Program-made: the position numbers and the translations under genes
Shown: piece after piece, positions 63,834 through 64,000 of the stretch
How positions within the stretch are numbered: position 1 is the first letter of the stretch
How the letters are laid out: every line of letters begins with the position of its first letter
NCBI GenBank assembly: GCA_964035795.1
Contig: OZ038326.1
Coordinates: 1,646,916 to 1,710,915, forward strand
Direction: 5' to 3'
DNA length: 64,000 nucleotides
Source: Pterobdella sp. o SKG-2022
Taxonomy: Eukaryota > Annelida > Clitellata > Hirudinida > Piscicolidae
Notes under the pieces: model-generated
Told to the model about the DNA's origin: nothing
Databases searched by the model: none
What the model saw: the letters and a program-made list of their open reading frames with translations, nothing else

Positions 63834-64000
63834 CAGTACTCTGTACTAGTACCTTCTAATATATGTTTTGCCCTTTTTATTTATTAAATATTTAATTAAC
63901 TGAATGTAACTTATTTCATTTTTTGTGATTCGAGTTAATTAAAATTTGTTAATATTTCCAAGTTTTTTGCAAAATTAAACATCATTGTTTGAAGATGTTT

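Overview
The window is nuclear DNA of an AT-rich, intron-dense invertebrate animal. Nearly every gene is split into many short exons with GT-AG introns, and the predicted proteins are recognisably metazoan: Na,K-ATPase alpha, HDAC3, ARL4-type GTPase, CLPTM1, NUBPL and a gp130-like cytokine receptor. I cannot name the species. Invertebrate deuterostomes such as tunicates would fit the receptor, but that is a guess. All gene models below were built by hand from splice sites, reading phase and remembered family conservation; none was checked by alignment software.

Layout. (1) 2391-10759, minus: Na,K-ATPase alpha, 20 coding exons, 1026 aa. (2) 13423-17818, plus: eIF2B alpha, 301 aa. (3) 18766-19257, plus: a two-exon, 60-aa secreted peptide precursor of no family I recognise. 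(4) 19982-42640, minus: five genes head to tail with only 0.4-0.7 kb between them: CLPTM1 (622 aa), AHSA1 (343 aa), SEC13 (309 aa), ARL4-like GTPase (185 aa) and the mitochondrial S-adenosylmethionine carrier SLC25A26 (279 aa). A decayed LINE lies antisense in a CLPTM1 intron, and a 0.7-kb foldback element lies in an SLC25A26 intron. (5) 42842-46364, plus: NUBPL, divergent from SLC25A26 across about 200 bp; both products act in mitochondria. (6) 46791-51786, minus: HDAC3, 14 exons, 431 aa. (7) 53228-53978: a second, unrelated LINE fragment. (8) 54812-59840, plus: a type I membrane protein with a cytokine-receptor module (WSDW motif), three more fibronectin-III domains, one membrane span and a very short tail. 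(9) 60871-61571, plus: a secreted C-type lectin of 155 aa. (10) 62072-63833, plus: LSM12, 201 aa, with one probable GC-AG intron.

Most genes are housekeeping (ion transport, translation initiation, chaperone, COPII/nuclear pore, Fe-S assembly, chromatin). The accessory interest lies in the peptide precursor at 18.8 kb, the receptor and lectin neighbours at 55-61.5 kb, and the repeats. Intergenic DNA is AT-rich and otherwise featureless. Introns and spacers carry many (AAT)n, (TATC)n and (TA)n microsatellites.
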